DNA of 64,000 nucleotides from Tritrichomonas musculus. Its lineage: Eukaryota > Parabasalia > Tritrichomonadida > Tritrichomonadidae. The notes under the pieces were generated by a model. The model was not told the origin of the DNA, did no database searches, and saw only the letters and a list, made by a program, of their open reading frames with translations. Positions 18,656 to 29,749 of this stretch are shown here, one piece after another (position 1 is the stretch's first letter; each line of letters starts with the position of its first letter). The stretch spans positions 992,001 through 1,056,000 of the forward strand of contig JAPFFF010000050.1 in the NCBI GenBank assembly GCA_039105265.1, in the 5' to 3' direction. The position numbers were made by a program, and so were the translations under genes.

Positions 18656-20359
18656 ATGTGTGAAAGATTACCTCAAAACTATGTGCCAATTCATTATGAT
18701 TTCTTTTTGCACATAACCAAAGATAATTATCCTTTCAATGCAAGCGTTAAAATTTCTTTCAAAAAGAATCAAGATTCAGATAAAGTTTATTTGCACACAT
18801 CTCCCAATATTTCCATCAATAAGATCACCCAAAACGATATCAATCTTGAATATGCAATTGACAAGTCCAAACTTATTATATCACGATCTACAGATCCTGA
18901 TCAAGATATTATTTCATATCCGATTAGCATTGAATACTTATTAACTCCCAATTTAGAAGAAGATTATGGCAAAAAACCACATGGCTTTTATACATATCAA
19001 AACAGTTATCTTACGAAATTTGAATGCGGATATGCGCGTCAGATGCTTCCATGCTTTGATGATCCAAACATTCGTGCCACATACACAGTCAGAATTATTA
19101 TTCCGGAAGATCTGACAGGAATATCAAACATGCCACTTGATAAAGAAAATTTTTTAAATAATGAAAAAGAAAAAGAATTGACATTTCTTGAAACGCCTCC
19201 AATGTGTAGCTATTTGTTGTGCATTTGTGTTGGCAACTTTGGATTTATTGAGAGTGAAACGAAATTTGGCACAAAAGTCAAATTTTATTGTGAGAAAGGT
19301 AAAGAAGAAACATTACATGAATATTTGCGTGTTTCTGTATTTTCGCTTGAATGGCTTGAAGAAAAATTGAAGACAAAATATGAGCTTCCACATCTTCAGC
19401 TGATTACGTACAAAGGATGCAAGATTGGTATGGAAAACTATGGACTAATAACTCTTTGTGATTACACGAATGGCACTGAATTTTTGAGGCATTCAAAAGT
19501 TGTGATGCATGAGATTGCACATCAATGGTTTGGCGATCTTGTGTCAATTAAATGGTGGGATTCAGTGTGGCTGAATGAAGGCTTTGCTCAATTTTTCCAA
19601 TTTTTAATTTTGAACGATTGTGATCCTGATTTCAATGGCAAAGGTGTTCAACATTTTGTAAATGGAAACGGATTCCGTTGTTTGAGATTCTTTAGTAAAG
19701 ATAAAGTTGTTCCTTTGGCTTCTGAAATTGATTTTTCCAAACGTGTTTTAAAGGCTTGTATTTACATAAAAGGAGCTTTTATCTTGAAAATGTTTAGAGA
19801 TATCGTTGGCGAAGAATCTTTTTTAAATGTGTGTTCAAATTATTGTAATGAATTTAAAAATAAATCAGCTGAAGCAAACGATTTCATTGAAATTGCAAAT
19901 AAAACTTTAAATAATGATTATTCCGAGTTTTTCAATGTGTGGCTTCGTTCTGTTGGATATCCAGCTTTGTTTGTTGAGCCAATTATTTCTCAAGAGAAAT
20001 ATGTTGGAGTAAATGTCATTCAGAAAAGTTTTAATGGCTCTGTTTTCCAATTCAAACTTCAAGTTGCTTTTGAAAAAGATGGAAGAATTGATAAAAAAGA
20101 ATTTTTCGTTAAAAATGAGGTGACAAAAATTGACGTTGAATTTGACTGGATTATTGTAAATGATAACCTTTGTTCTCTTTGTGTGGTGATTTATACGAGT
20201 GATCTTCTTAATCGTTTGTTGATTGCTGCTAATGAAAATAAATTAAGCAAATCAAATTTATCATTGATTAGTAGATCGCCTGCTGTTGTTTCTCCTCAAT
20301 TCTCTGTTGATCCAGAAGTTTCTACTTTAGCAAGTCAATTTGAAAAATTGATTCAATAA
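18656..20359 (+). CDS. M1-family zinc aminopeptidase
   Basis: A 567-residue M1 metallopeptidase, removing amino acids from peptide N-termini. N-terminal beta domain 1-195 with the conserved QMLPCFDDPNIRATY (129-143). The substrate-binding GMENYG is at 258-263 (GAMEN in most relatives). The zinc site HEIAHQWFGD starts at residue 285 (His285, Glu286, His289) and the third ligand Glu308 is in WLNEGFA. The length is short: it stops after the catalytic and one small beta domain and lacks the large helical ERAP1_C domain of ~870-residue relatives, as usual for short trichomonad forms. No signal peptide, so cytosolic. A broken paralogue lies 5 kb downstream at 25265-26780, pointing to a local duplication or an old cluster. 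Confidence 0.92.
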   Translation: MCERLPQNYVPIHYDFFLHITKDNYPFNASVKISFKKNQDSDKVYLHTSPNISINKITQNDINLEYAIDKSKLIISRSTDPDQDIISYPISIEYLLTPNLEEDYGKKPHGFYTYQNSYLTKFECGYARQMLPCFDDPNIRATYTVRIIIPEDLTGISNMPLDKENFLNNEKEKELTFLETPPMCSYLLCICVGNFGFIESETKFGTKVKFYCEKGKEETLHEYLRVSVFSLEWLEEKLKTKYELPHLQLITYKGCKIGMENYGLITLCDYTNGTEFLRHSKVVMHEIAHQWFGDLVSIKWWDSVWLNEGFAQFFQFLILNDCDPDFNGKGVQHFVNGNGFRCLRFFSKDKVVPLASEIDFSKRVLKACIYIKGAFILKMFRDIVGEESFLNVCSNYCNEFKNKSAEANDFIEIANKTLNNDYSEFFNVWLRSVGYPALFVEPIISQEKYVGVNVIQKSFNGSVFQFKLQVAFEKDGRIDKKEFFVKNEVTKIDVEFDWIIVNDNLCSLCVVIYTSDLLNRLLIAANENKLSKSNLSLISRSPAVVSPQFSVDPEVSTLASQFEKLIQ

Positions 20360-20574
20360 ATGATTTTTAAATATATTTCTATTTTATATATATAATATGC
20401 TTTAACGCAAATTACAAAAACTTTAAACACTTAAAAATAAATAATAGAATTCATTGATATTTATTTTAAGTTTAAAATGAAAAAATACATTCTTTTTTAT
20501 GAATTATTTGAGATTAAATTACGATCATATATTTATCAAAAAGTTTAATTGAAAATTCTGATATCAAAAGATGA

Positions 20575-20687
20575 GAAAAAAAATTCTCGATCTCTGAAAT
20601 CGATCTCGAGAATCAGTGCATATTTATGTATCAATATCAAAAAGTCATTCAATTATCGATCTCGAGAATCGGAGAATAACAAGCCTA
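20575..20687. mobile_element. MITE fragment, TAACAAGCCTA end
   Basis: ATCGATCTCGAGAATC repeats and the terminal TAACAAGCCTA (ending at 20687) match the right end of the MITE at 23936-24391. The left end could not be found, so this is a truncated copy or one with a diverged left end. Confidence 0.45.
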
Positions 20688-20689
20688 TT

Positions 20690-21400
20690 TACGTCTATAA
20701 CTATCTATAGTGTGTATATTTTATTAATTTCGAAGAATATCGACATATCTCGAGAGTTTCCTATGTTCTGGTAATTTAAAAAAAAAAAAAAAACATTAAC
20801 CCGTTTGTATTGTAGAAAGAAAAAATGAAACTTTTTGAGATAAAAATTCATTGATAACGATATGAAACTATTCAATATTCTATATCATGTACGAAAATTC
20901 AATAACAGCGATATACCATATTGAAAATAATCTCATACCAGTTCAAATAATCTTAATACCAAAACCTCTTTTTTGAATGGCTTCATTGAAAATCTCTGAA
21001 TTTTTTTTTTTCAATAAAATCATTCAAAAATAATTTTTTTGTATGGGATTATTTTTTACCTTTTGATTTTATCCATCATTCAATCTATAGAATATTTTCA
21101 ATGTCATTGAATATACAGACATGATTATTTTAGTTCTATTTATTTTTTTTTTTTTTTTTTTTTTTTTTCCAATCATTCTGAAATTGAAGTATATAAACTT
21201 CAGAATTGTATTCAATGTTGGTATGCAAATACACAAACAAAATATGAATTAAAGAATATAAACGTTAAAAAGTTACGTTGAGACATTTGTGATGTGAAAA
21301 AGTAAAGTCTAATGAAATGTAATTAATTTTCAAGTAAAATGACACTTTTTGAATTTGGTAAAATAAAAAAAAATAATAAAAGGAGAATATTCTGATGATA
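20690..21400. other. Intergenic with poly-T tract
   Basis: No gene seen. Contains A-tracts near 20777 and a 26-base poly-T near 21144-21169. Confidence 0.5.
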
Positions 21401-21404
21401 TGTT

Positions 21405-23645
21405 TCACATTTTATGATAATTACTATAAAAATCATTAAAATGATCAACAATTACTGGAATAAACATCCCAAAAAATACTGAAAAATATGGAGTCATAAA
21501 TATTAACAACAAAGCAATAGCAGTATAAGACATTTTCAAACCTTCATCATCATCTTCTTCTTCTTCATCTCCACCAAGTTCAAAATCACATCCAAAGAAG
21601 GTATACAGCGATAAAATTGCTGGAATACATGCTATTATTACCAAGGAAACAGACACCTCAAATGAAAGAAAACCTGTTTTTTTGTATTTGCAGACCAGTG
21701 AAATAACAGTACTTATTATAACCACAATAGAGCTTCCAATTCCAGAAACAGTATCACTTGCAGAAATATCACCCCCCGACCCAAATAAGAAAATGAAAAA
21801 TACCCAATAAAGCTCAATTCCAAAACACGCCCATGGAATATCATATGCTGAAACGAAGGCAAAGGCAAGTTGTTTTAAAAAATCACCCATGGCAAATACA
21901 AAGATGAAACCATCTTTATCAAATTCTTCTTCTTCTCTTTCTTCTTCTTCTTCTCTTTCTTCTCCACTGTTTTCCAAAATATTATATTTTGATTTAATCA
22001 TAATTAATGAAGCTAAAATATAACAAAATAAAAATAATATAATAAAAACATAACCTACTATACAAGCCCAATTATTCTTGTATTTTCCAGTGATAACTTC
22101 AACCAAAATTTCTGTGGCTGGAATTGCTAAAAGCTGCAACATATTGAATACAAATATAAGAAATCTATAAAAAAAGAATTTCATCATACAAGTAAATTTC
22201 CGAAAATGTCCGATTATAAGTTCAATTATGAAACATACAACAACTATTATCAAGCATATAAAGAGGTAACTTCCAATAACATAAAAATTATGGAGGAAAA
22301 AGGGAATCAAAAATATTGATACTATAATTAATGAATTAAAAATAGAAAATGTTAAAGGAAAAACACAATTTTCCTCATTAAAATCAAAACCATTTTTTGT
22401 AATATGATTAATTTTGTTTTCAAAACTATGATCATTATTTTTATCCATTTTATCAAAAAATATTCCTATAAATAAAAATCCAAAAAATATTATAAAAATG
22501 CAACACAACGCTACAGTTAAATTGTATTTGATGTATCCAAAACCAAAACCCCAGGCTGCCAAACCCACATCAATCATCATTATATAATAAAATTTATAAT
22601 TCAAAAATAAAAAGCCTAAAAATGTAATCCCTATAAATGGAACAATATAAGTAATACAATAAAACATTTCTATTGGTTCAAAAGATCTTAAATAAATATT
22701 TGAAAAAATCATTTCTATTAAATTGTTTGCCCACGAAAACATTTTATAACAATCTTTGGAAAAATGAACTGAAAATGTTTTTGTTGCACTCATTCTTTGA
22801 AAAGTTTTAAAAATACTAATTGCTTCAAATATGAGAGAACCTGCATTTGTGCCAATTCCAAGCAATTCTTTGAAAAAACATCTATTAAAATCTTTCCTTG
22901 AATAATATTTATTTGAATTTTTTTGGTCAGAACTTGACTCATCCATTGAAGATTCAAATAATTTGCTGTTGCGTGAAACCCTACATCTGGCAATGCAATA
23001 TAATGTTAAAATAACAAGTATAAAAAAGGCAATAATCGAAACAACAATGATAATTATTGTCATCTTAGAAATATTAATGATTTTGCCGGGATCTTCGACA
23101 CCAACAATGAATGCTTGATTGTTTATGCAAAGTTTTGACCCTAAAAGTGATTCACTAATTTGTTTGAATTGATCAATAATTCCATCATATATTGGTAAAA
23201 TCGAAGATTGATCCCACTGACAATATGAAGAATCATCTTTTACATATTTGCTCCATTCCATTGTTAATTTAATATTTTCATATGATGATTGAAATATATT
23301 AATAAATGCTTCAATGACAGACATATTTAAAAATTCTTTAAACGTTATTTCAGTATCAGCTGTTGTATTAAATAATTCTTTAAATGATGATAAATTGATT
23401 TGATCATATATGAAATTTGAATTATTGATAATGTTAATACCGTTCGTGACATCGATCTCGAAATCAAATAATGAATCATATTGTATTGAATAATTAAATT
23501 GATCTTCACATAATAATGTGATATTTGAATCCAAAAGTATTTGTAAATCATCGCATATCAGCTTGCTTGCGAATAAAGAAATGCTTGAATCTTTGTGAAT
23601 AATATTTCTCATCTGAATTAAGGAAATTACACCTAGAATGAGCAT
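21405..23645 (-). CDS. Large multi-pass membrane protein
   Basis: A 746-residue protein. A hydrophobic N-terminus (1-12) is followed by an ectodomain-like part up to ~190 with Cys pairs and sequons (NITL, NYSI, NNSN, NMSV), then a membrane segment at ~195-219 (MTIIIIVVSIIAFFILVILT) and a Cys/Arg stop. Residues 325-746 hold about ten more membrane segments. A Glu-rich cytosolic loop (EEREEEEEREEEEFDKD, near 560-580) and another acidic run (GGDEEEEDDDEG, near 700) break them up. I recognise no transporter or channel motif. The frame remains open for eleven hydrophobic codons upstream of the first ATG (reading QKRLYLFL) without another ATG, so the true start, perhaps spliced or affected by the poly-T tract at 23687-23706, is uncertain. 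Confidence 0.75.
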   Translation of the reverse strand: MLILGVISLIQMRNIIHKDSSISLFASKLICDDLQILLDSNITLLCEDQFNYSIQYDSLFDFEIDVTNGINIINNSNFIYDQINLSSFKELFNTTADTEITFKEFLNMSVIEAFINIFQSSYENIKLTMEWSKYVKDDSSYCQWDQSSILPIYDGIIDQFKQISESLLGSKLCINNQAFIVGVEDPGKIINISKMTIIIIVVSIIAFFILVILTLYCIARCRVSRNSKLFESSMDESSSDQKNSNKYYSRKDFNRCFFKELLGIGTNAGSLIFEAISIFKTFQRMSATKTFSVHFSKDCYKMFSWANNLIEMIFSNIYLRSFEPIEMFYCITYIVPFIGITFLGFLFLNYKFYYIMMIDVGLAAWGFGFGYIKYNLTVALCCIFIIFFGFLFIGIFFDKMDKNNDHSFENKINHITKNGFDFNEENCVFPLTFSIFNSLIIVSIFLIPFFLHNFYVIGSYLFICLIIVVVCFIIELIIGHFRKFTCMMKFFFYRFLIFVFNMLQLLAIPATEILVEVITGKYKNNWACIVGYVFIILFLFCYILASLIMIKSKYNILENSGEEREEEEEREEEEFDKDGFIFVFAMGDFLKQLAFAFVSAYDIPWACFGIELYWVFFIFLFGSGGDISASDTVSGIGSSIVVIISTVISLVCKYKKTGFLSFEVSVSLVIIACIPAILSLYTFFGCDFELGGDEEEEDDDEGLKMSYTAIALLLIFMTPYFSVFFGMFIPVIVDHFNDFYSNYHKM

Positions 23646-23759
23646 AAGAAATAAATATAATCGTTTTTGTAAAATAAACTAAAATTTTTTTTTTTTTTTT
23701 TTTTTTATATTTCTGAAGTTTACAATGAATTGAATCTACTTTTTCTAAAGACAACGATT

Positions 23760-23793
<34 letters not shown>

Positions 23794-23935
23794 AATTGTT
23801 TATTTCAAAGGCAAACGTAACATATTCATAAAGTTGTTATTGAAAAAAAATATGCAAATTCTTTTAAGATATACCTTTTCAAAGCCAAACGGAACTTTGA
23901 TTCATATAAAGAGGTGGGAAATAACGGTGAGCAAT

Positions 23936-24391
23936 TAGGCTTGTTATTCTGAAATCAATTATCAGGTTTGGCACTTTTTTTAACTAAGATAATCGATAAT
24001 AAAATGCTATCGATTGGAACTTTTAATTGATGAATTCGATTATCAAGTATGAAATGTGATACAAAAAAAATATGCTTTTGATATCGAATCTTGATTAATC
24101 GAAATTAATACCTGAAAAAAACATTAAAAATCGTATTTTAATGGCATAAAATAAATATATTCTAACTTATAATGTAAAAGAATCAGATTTTATTAAATTC
24201 TATAACTGATATGTGAAGTAATCAGTTAAAAAAGTTTACAAAATTTTGATACGTTAAAAAAATTTCAATATTGATAATCGATCTTTTATTTTTATTCATT
24301 ATTGATATCAGAGAATAAATTTTTGATTTGATATTGATATCAGAAAAAGGGATCAATTATCGATATCGAAAATCGAGACTTAACAAGCCTA
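23936..24391. mobile_element. MITE, 456 bp, TAGGCTTGTTA ends
   Basis: Left end TAGGCTTGTTATTCTGAAATC, right end ...AATCGAGACTTAACAAGCCTA, an inverted repeat of at least 11 bp. The inside is rich in ATCGAT/GATATC palindromes and has no coding frame. The right end is 3 bp from the stop codon of the acetyltransferase gene. Other copies: 32260-32709, 59565-59849 and a fragment ending at 20687. A nonautonomous DNA element of unknown superfamily; ends starting with TA suggest a TA target. Confidence 0.7.
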
Positions 24392-24394
24392 GAT

Positions 24395-25024
24395 TTACAC
24401 TCCTGTTTCATTTGTAATTTCATCATAACTTGCAGCATCAAACTCTGAAAGAGCTGGATGATTTGTCAATGTTTTGATGATTCTCCAGCCATCTCGGCTG
24501 TTTACTGCGTTTTTTGGAATAGGACGAAATCCAAAATCGAGATAAATCTTCACAGCAAGCCATGTTGTTGTTTGTGTTGGGATTTTTGCATGCGTATATC
24601 CAAGCTGTTTCATAATTTCAAGTGTATGAGAAATCAGTGGTTTAGAAAGTTTCTTTCCTTGATAATCTCGATGAATAGAAACCCAGTGGAGCCAGCCATC
24701 ACCCGATTTGTCTCTCCCTGTAATATCATAATAAGCTGTTGCTGTGCCAACTTTTCGATTTTGTTTATCTTCAATAAAAATCATTCGACTTGAGAGTAAT
24801 TCTTCTTTTCCTGAAAAAAATTTGTCCCAAGCAGAAATTCCTTGTTCATAGCTTGTAAATTCTTTTGCTGACTTTTCAATTTCTATCCAATGCTCTTTAT
24901 CGCCTTCTTCGTAATAAACAAAACGATATCCTTCTGGGAGGGGAAAATGATCTATATTATTGAGGTCACGTTCTAATAAAAGCTGGTAATATTTTATTCG
25001 ACAATCATGATTATCAAAATTCAT
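24395..25024 (-). CDS. GNAT-family N-acetyltransferase
   Basis: A 209-residue acetyltransferase of the GNAT fold, transferring acetyl from acetyl-CoA to an unknown amine. The core strand-turn-helix is at residues 118-150: WLHWVSIHRDYQGKKLSKPL, where the acetyl-CoA pyrophosphate loop normally reads Q/RxxGxG/A, followed by ISHTLEIMKQLGYTHAKI. The end IYLDFGFRPIPK near 168-179 is the usual GNAT motif B (YxxxGF). The loop here, QGKKLS, has lost the second glycine, which some active members also do. No signal or membrane segment. The gene is more GC-rich than its surroundings and looks bacterial, so lateral transfer is likely. A MITE abuts its 3' end. Confidence 0.85.
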   Translation of the reverse strand: MNFDNHDCRIKYYQLLLERDLNNIDHFPLPEGYRFVYYEEGDKEHWIEIEKSAKEFTSYEQGISAWDKFFSGKEELLSSRMIFIEDKQNRKVGTATAYYDITGRDKSGDGWLHWVSIHRDYQGKKLSKPLISHTLEIMKQLGYTHAKIPTQTTTWLAVKIYLDFGFRPIPKNAVNSRDGWRIIKTLTNHPALSEFDAASYDEITNETGV

Positions 25025-25264
25025 ATAAATATAGGTTTATATTAATAATTTTTTTTGTTAACCGATTAAAAAAAAAAAACGTTTCATTCACAACTTTTTC
25101 AAATGATTTTTTTTTGAAAAAAATTAAAAATTTTCATTTTTTTTTTTTTTTTTTTTTGCTCCAATCATATGAAGACAATTTTTGCTCATATAATATCAAA
25201 TTATTTTTGGAACCATTTAGTTTTTGAATTACGTGGGGGTTGGTGAAGACATTACTAAAAATGT

Positions 25265-26780
25265 AGACTTCAATTATATGCGTCTTGCTTGTAATTATCA
25301 GGCATTCATGCAGTGTCTTAAACTCATTGTTGACAGTTTATCGGTTATCAGATCCTGATCAAGATATTTCATCCCATCCAATTACTATCAATTATTATTT
25401 AACTCCAAATACATGCGAATTTAAAGGATTTTATAAATATAATGACCAATACTTTACCAAATTTGAGCCAAATTACCCAAATGCTTTTACCTTGTTTTGA
25501 CGATCCAATTGTCAGATCAACTTTTTCAGTGAAAATCAAAAATTCCTCAAATTTGACAGGTTTATCAAATATGCCAATTGAAACCTCACAAACAAACGAT
25601 AACGAAACAGAGATACAATTCATCAAGACTCCGCCAATGTGCACTTATTTGCTTGCCATTTTCATAGGTGAGTTTGCATCAATTGAAGGCGAAACAAAAA
25701 ACGGACTTCCTGTCAAAATGTATGCAGAAAACGGTCGCCAAGAATTAATGAAAAAGTTTCTCGATGCTGCAAATTTTACAATTGAATGGATGGAAGAAAA
25801 AATGGCCGTCAAATGCGAACTGCCACACATTCAATTTCTGTCGCATCCTGGATTGAAGACGGGGTGGAAAACTACGGCCTTATTGCATTACGTGACTATA
25901 CACGGGGCGGCAACTTTTTGTATGATTTACTTATCGTCATGCATGAAGCATCTCACCTTTGGTTTGGCGATTTGGTTGCTGTCAAATGGTGGAACTCTGT
26001 TTGGCTGAATGAAGCTATGCGCAGTACTTCATGTATCTGATTTTGCGCGACTTTTCTGATGGATATTCAGACAAAGCTATTCAATATTTCATAGAGGAAG
26101 ATGGCATTAGTTGTCTCAGCTACTTCGATGAAGAAAGAATCGTCGTAGATGAAGATGAGATCAACTTTGATGAGCATGTTTTGAGGTACGTCACCTACAT
26201 CAAGGGCGTCGTTTTGAAGATGTTTTCTGACATTGTAGGTGAAGTGAATTTCTTCAAAGTCTGTTCGAATTGGTTGAATACGTTTAAAAATAAAAATGGT
26301 GAAGTGGATGAATTTATAACCGTTGCCAACAATACGTTAAATAAAGATTATTCTGACTTTTTCAATACATGGCTGAAAGTTGTCGGTTTACCTGTTTTGA
26401 ATGTTGTTGAACTTTTTGATAAGGACGATAAGGTCACTGGAATTAAAATTAGTCAGGAAAGTTTGAGTGGATCCATTTATCAATTCAAAATTCCTATCCT
26501 TTATGAAGTTGACGGCCAAATTAAAAAAATGGACGCGCAGATGAATGAAAATGAAAAAGTCATTGAAATTGAATATGATTGGATAGTAGTCAACGATGAA
26601 ATGGGTTCTTTGTGTGCTGTAAACTATTCAAAAGAGTTGCTTTAAAAATTGATTCCTGCTAAAAGAAATGGAAATATAAATGACATTAATAAAATGTTTA
26701 TTCGACAACCTGCAAGAATTGCTTCAATAATAAGCAATATTGATCAAGATGTGCTAGATTTAATTAAAAAACTTAAATAA
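25265..26780 (+). pseudogene. Decayed M1 aminopeptidase, paralogue of 18656-20359
   Basis: Pieces in three frames follow the intact M1 gene in order: LSDPDQDISSHPITINYYLTP (25340-25410), MLLPCFDDPIVRSTF and TPPMCTYLLAIFIGEF (25480-25680), VENYGLIALRDYT and HEASHLWFGD plus WLNEA (25870-26020), then SDFFNTWLKVVGLPVL and the C-terminal beta domain to 26640. Frame changes lie near 25340, 25490, 25860 and 26020, and an in-frame TAA at 26643-26645 precedes 44 further codons that match the intact gene's end. The N-terminal ~65 residues are missing. HExxH is still present, so loss is recent. It shares clear amino-acid similarity with the intact copy but not near-identity, so the duplication itself is old. 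Confidence 0.88.
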
Positions 26781-26955
26781 AAAAAATATTCACTTCTTAT
26801 ATGCTTTGTTTTATTTTATTCAAAGAGAGCAATTGTCTATTTTTTTTAAAATTAGATAATTTTAATATTCAAATGAAACTTGACTTTCCAACTGCCCGTA
26901 TTTTTTAAAAAAGAATAAATAATAATGAATTTTATTTATTAATAATATCATGCTT

Positions 26956-28737
26956 TTAGAATTCAACTAAATGCAGAATTTTGGCTGGAATCATCTTTTT
27001 CGCTTGTTTGCAACCATAAAATATTCTTTTATTTATTGATTTTAATTTAGTATTTTCATCAAATTCAATGATTTGAAGATTTTTGCATTGAAAGAAAGGT
27101 TTTTCCCCAATTTCAGTAACTGTTCGTGTAAATGAAAAGCTATCAATTTTTGAATAGGCAAAAGCGAATTGGCCAATCTTCTGAAGTTTTGAGTTATCTG
27201 ATGCAATCACTTGATTTAAATTTCTGCATTCATAAAAAGCATATTCGCAAATATGTGTGAGACTTGGTGGAAATGTGATACTTTCAATTGTTGAATTAGA
27301 AAATGCGTATTTTTTCATTATTTGAACTTTTGAATTTGTTGAAAATGTGACATTTCTTAATTTACTGCATCCTCTAAATGAATTCTCATCAATTATTTCA
27401 ATATCATCAGGAATTATAGCATGTTCAACATCACGAGCACAGAACATAAATATATTATATATTTTACTTTTCAATGAAGATTTACCGATGAGCATTTTTC
27501 CATTTCTTAATGATAAGTAACGTTTATTATTTGGCAAAACTCTGATTTCCAGCAAGTTGTTACAAGAATCAATCCAATTTTGTCCAATTTCTGTTACACC
27601 TGATGGAATTACAATTGTTTCAATTGATGAATTTGCGAAAGCTTTTTTATCAATTATTTGAAGTTTTGAATTATCAGAAAATAAAACTTGTTGAATTTTC
27701 TCACAATATGAAAAAGCTCCTTCTTTAATTTGTGTAACACTTGATGGAACAGTGATGCTTCTTATTGATGATGCTTGAAATGTACTTTCATCAATTATTT
27801 TAATTCTTGATTTTTCTTCAAAAGTAACTTCTTGAAGATGATTACATTGATAAAAAGCATTATCACGAATGCAAGTGACTCTTGAAGGAATAGTTATACT
27901 TTCAATAGAAGATTCTGAAAATGCAAATCTACCAATACTTTCTAATTTCGAATTTGGCGCAAATGTAACTTGTCGAAGACTTTTTGTATTACAAAAAGCC
28001 CCGTATTTAATTTGTGTGACGCTAGATGGAATGCAAATGCTTTCAATTTCAGATTTATAAAATGATTTATTACCTAATGTTTGAAGTTTTGAATCTTCTG
28101 GAAATGAAATTGTTTTAAGTTTCCTGGTTTCACAAAAAGCAAATAAACCAATAAATGTAACATTTGATGGAATTGAGATGTCGTTAATTGCAGCATTATA
28201 AAATGCACTTTCTTCAATTTTTTGGAGTTTTGAGTCAGCTGCAAATGATATTTGATTAAGTTTATCACAGCCATAAAAAGTATTGTTAGTGATTACTTTT
28301 ACATTTGTAGGAATAAAAATGTAGCTAATTGAAGAATACTTGAATGCTTTGCTTCCAATTTCTTCAAGTTTTGAATCATTTGGAATAGAAAATTGTTTAA
28401 TTTCATAACAATAATAAAATGCTCCTTCACATATTTTTGTTACGCTTGATGGAATTGAGATGCTTTCAATTCTGCTATTTTTAAATGAATCTTTTCCAAT
28501 GACTTTAAGTTCTGAATTTTCATCAAATGTAATGGATTGAATTTTGGAATCTTGAAAAACATTATCATTAATGCTTGTAACAATATATCCCTGAGAATTA
28601 CGATTTATTGCACGTGGTACATACAAATTTGTGGCTTTTGGCTCATAACCAATAATTGAAGCTGTCTTTTTTTTATCATCAATTAAGTACACAATATTTC
28701 CTTGAGAAATATTTTTAGATTGTAGTCGATTTGTCAT
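26956..28737 (-). CDS. BspA-like leucine-rich-repeat protein
   Basis: A 593-residue protein made almost wholly of TpLRR/LRR_5 repeats of 23 and 46 residues. Pattern per pair: IESISIPSSVTKICEGAFYYC then FxxxSKLExIGxxAF. At least eleven such pairs run from residue ~60 to the end. No signal peptide and no C-terminal membrane segment, as in most trichomonad BspA-like proteins; relatives with membrane anchors are surface adhesin candidates, but this one lacks a visible route to the surface. The short unique N-terminus (1-55) and the unique insert near 395-435 (LLEIRVLPNNKRYLSLRNG) are normal in the family. Low-level internal repetition at DNA level makes it prone to repeat gain and loss. Confidence 0.92.
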   Translation of the reverse strand: MTNRLQSKNISQGNIVYLIDDKKKTASIIGYEPKATNLYVPRAINRNSQGYIVTSINDNVFQDSKIQSITFDENSELKVIGKDSFKNSRIESISIPSSVTKICEGAFYYCYEIKQFSIPNDSKLEEIGSKAFKYSSISYIFIPTNVKVITNNTFYGCDKLNQISFAADSKLQKIEESAFYNAAINDISIPSNVTFIGLFAFCETRKLKTISFPEDSKLQTLGNKSFYKSEIESICIPSSVTQIKYGAFCNTKSLRQVTFAPNSKLESIGRFAFSESSIESITIPSRVTCIRDNAFYQCNHLQEVTFEEKSRIKIIDESTFQASSIRSITVPSSVTQIKEGAFSYCEKIQQVLFSDNSKLQIIDKKAFANSSIETIVIPSGVTEIGQNWIDSCNNLLEIRVLPNNKRYLSLRNGKMLIGKSSLKSKIYNIFMFCARDVEHAIIPDDIEIIDENSFRGCSKLRNVTFSTNSKVQIMKKYAFSNSTIESITFPPSLTHICEYAFYECRNLNQVIASDNSKLQKIGQFAFAYSKIDSFSFTRTVTEIGEKPFFQCKNLQIIEFDENTKLKSINKRIFYGCKQAKKMIPAKILHLVEF

Positions 28738-28739
28738 TA

Positions 28740-29190
28740 TTTCTGATTAATAAAAAAATGATTTTTTTTCATTTCATGAAATTTTCTTTTGTTATTAAAA
28801 TTGGTTGATTAAAATTTTCATTTTTTTTTTTTTTTTTTTTTTTTTTGAATGATTTACATCATTGAAAATTTTGAAATAAATAAATTGTCAAAATATCAAT
28901 TTTTCTAAAAATAAATTCAAAATGCTTGGGACAATACACATATTTCTTTCAATGTTTCTCTGAAAATATTGCCTTCAACTAGAGACTTATTGGCCTTAAA
29001 AAAGAGTATTTGACCTTTAAGTATTGAAAAAGTTTATCCAGAGCCTTTTGATTCCAAATTTACATATATTTTTGAGAGACTTACTTGAATATCCACCTTA
29101 CCTTTCATTAACGTTTATCATTAATTTCAGATTATCAAAAATAGTTTTCAGATTATCATTATCATCAAGTTGAGGTTTATAAAAATATAA
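28740..29190. other. Intergenic, no gene seen
   Basis: AT-rich DNA with a 25-base poly-T near 28822-28846; nothing coding. Confidence 0.45.
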
Positions 29191-29193
29191 TTA

Positions 29194-29745
29194 ATACCAC
29201 TAAAAACAAAGCACGAGTTATTTCATGATAAAATAATGATGTTTACAAAGTTGATCCAACAATTAACGAATATCCTTTCAATCTTCCACAACAACTCAAA
29301 TCATAAATAGCAAAGCAGAGCGTGGAGAACATTGAGGAAATCCTTCAAACACTGATAAAATCGATTGTTGATAAAGTGGAGATTAATAAGACGCAACAAG
29401 AAATCTATTCAATAATAACGACGAATTCCATTAATTATTAATTGAGTACTTATCTGGTCACATCACAAAATTCTTCTAAGTTCAGAAAAGAGAAGCATTG
29501 AAGAAGGGATCATCGATGCTTACATATCACAGAGTTAACAATTCAGAACTGAATGGCAGTTACAAACAGCATCGATTTGAGAACACGAAAAGTGACAAAT
29601 ATTATTGTTACACTCGATACATCCAAGAAGAACAGTGGACTCATGATTCATAATGCAATTATCGCATCTATTAAACACGAATTGAATTTTTTGGTACATT
29701 TCATCCCTAAAATCACAAATATGAAAAAAATGCTTCTTTATTAAA
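29194..29745 (+). pseudogene. Unrecognised coding relic
   Basis: Base composition rises here (more C and G), and short coding-like runs occur in changing frames, for example VDPTINEYPFNLPQQLKS and VENIEEILQTLIKSIVDKVE (29225-29400) and later VTNIIVTLDTSKKNSGLMI (29590-29650). Several stops interrupt. I do not recognise the source; a decayed host gene or transposon are both possible. Confidence 0.3.
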
Positions 29746-29749
29746 AATG

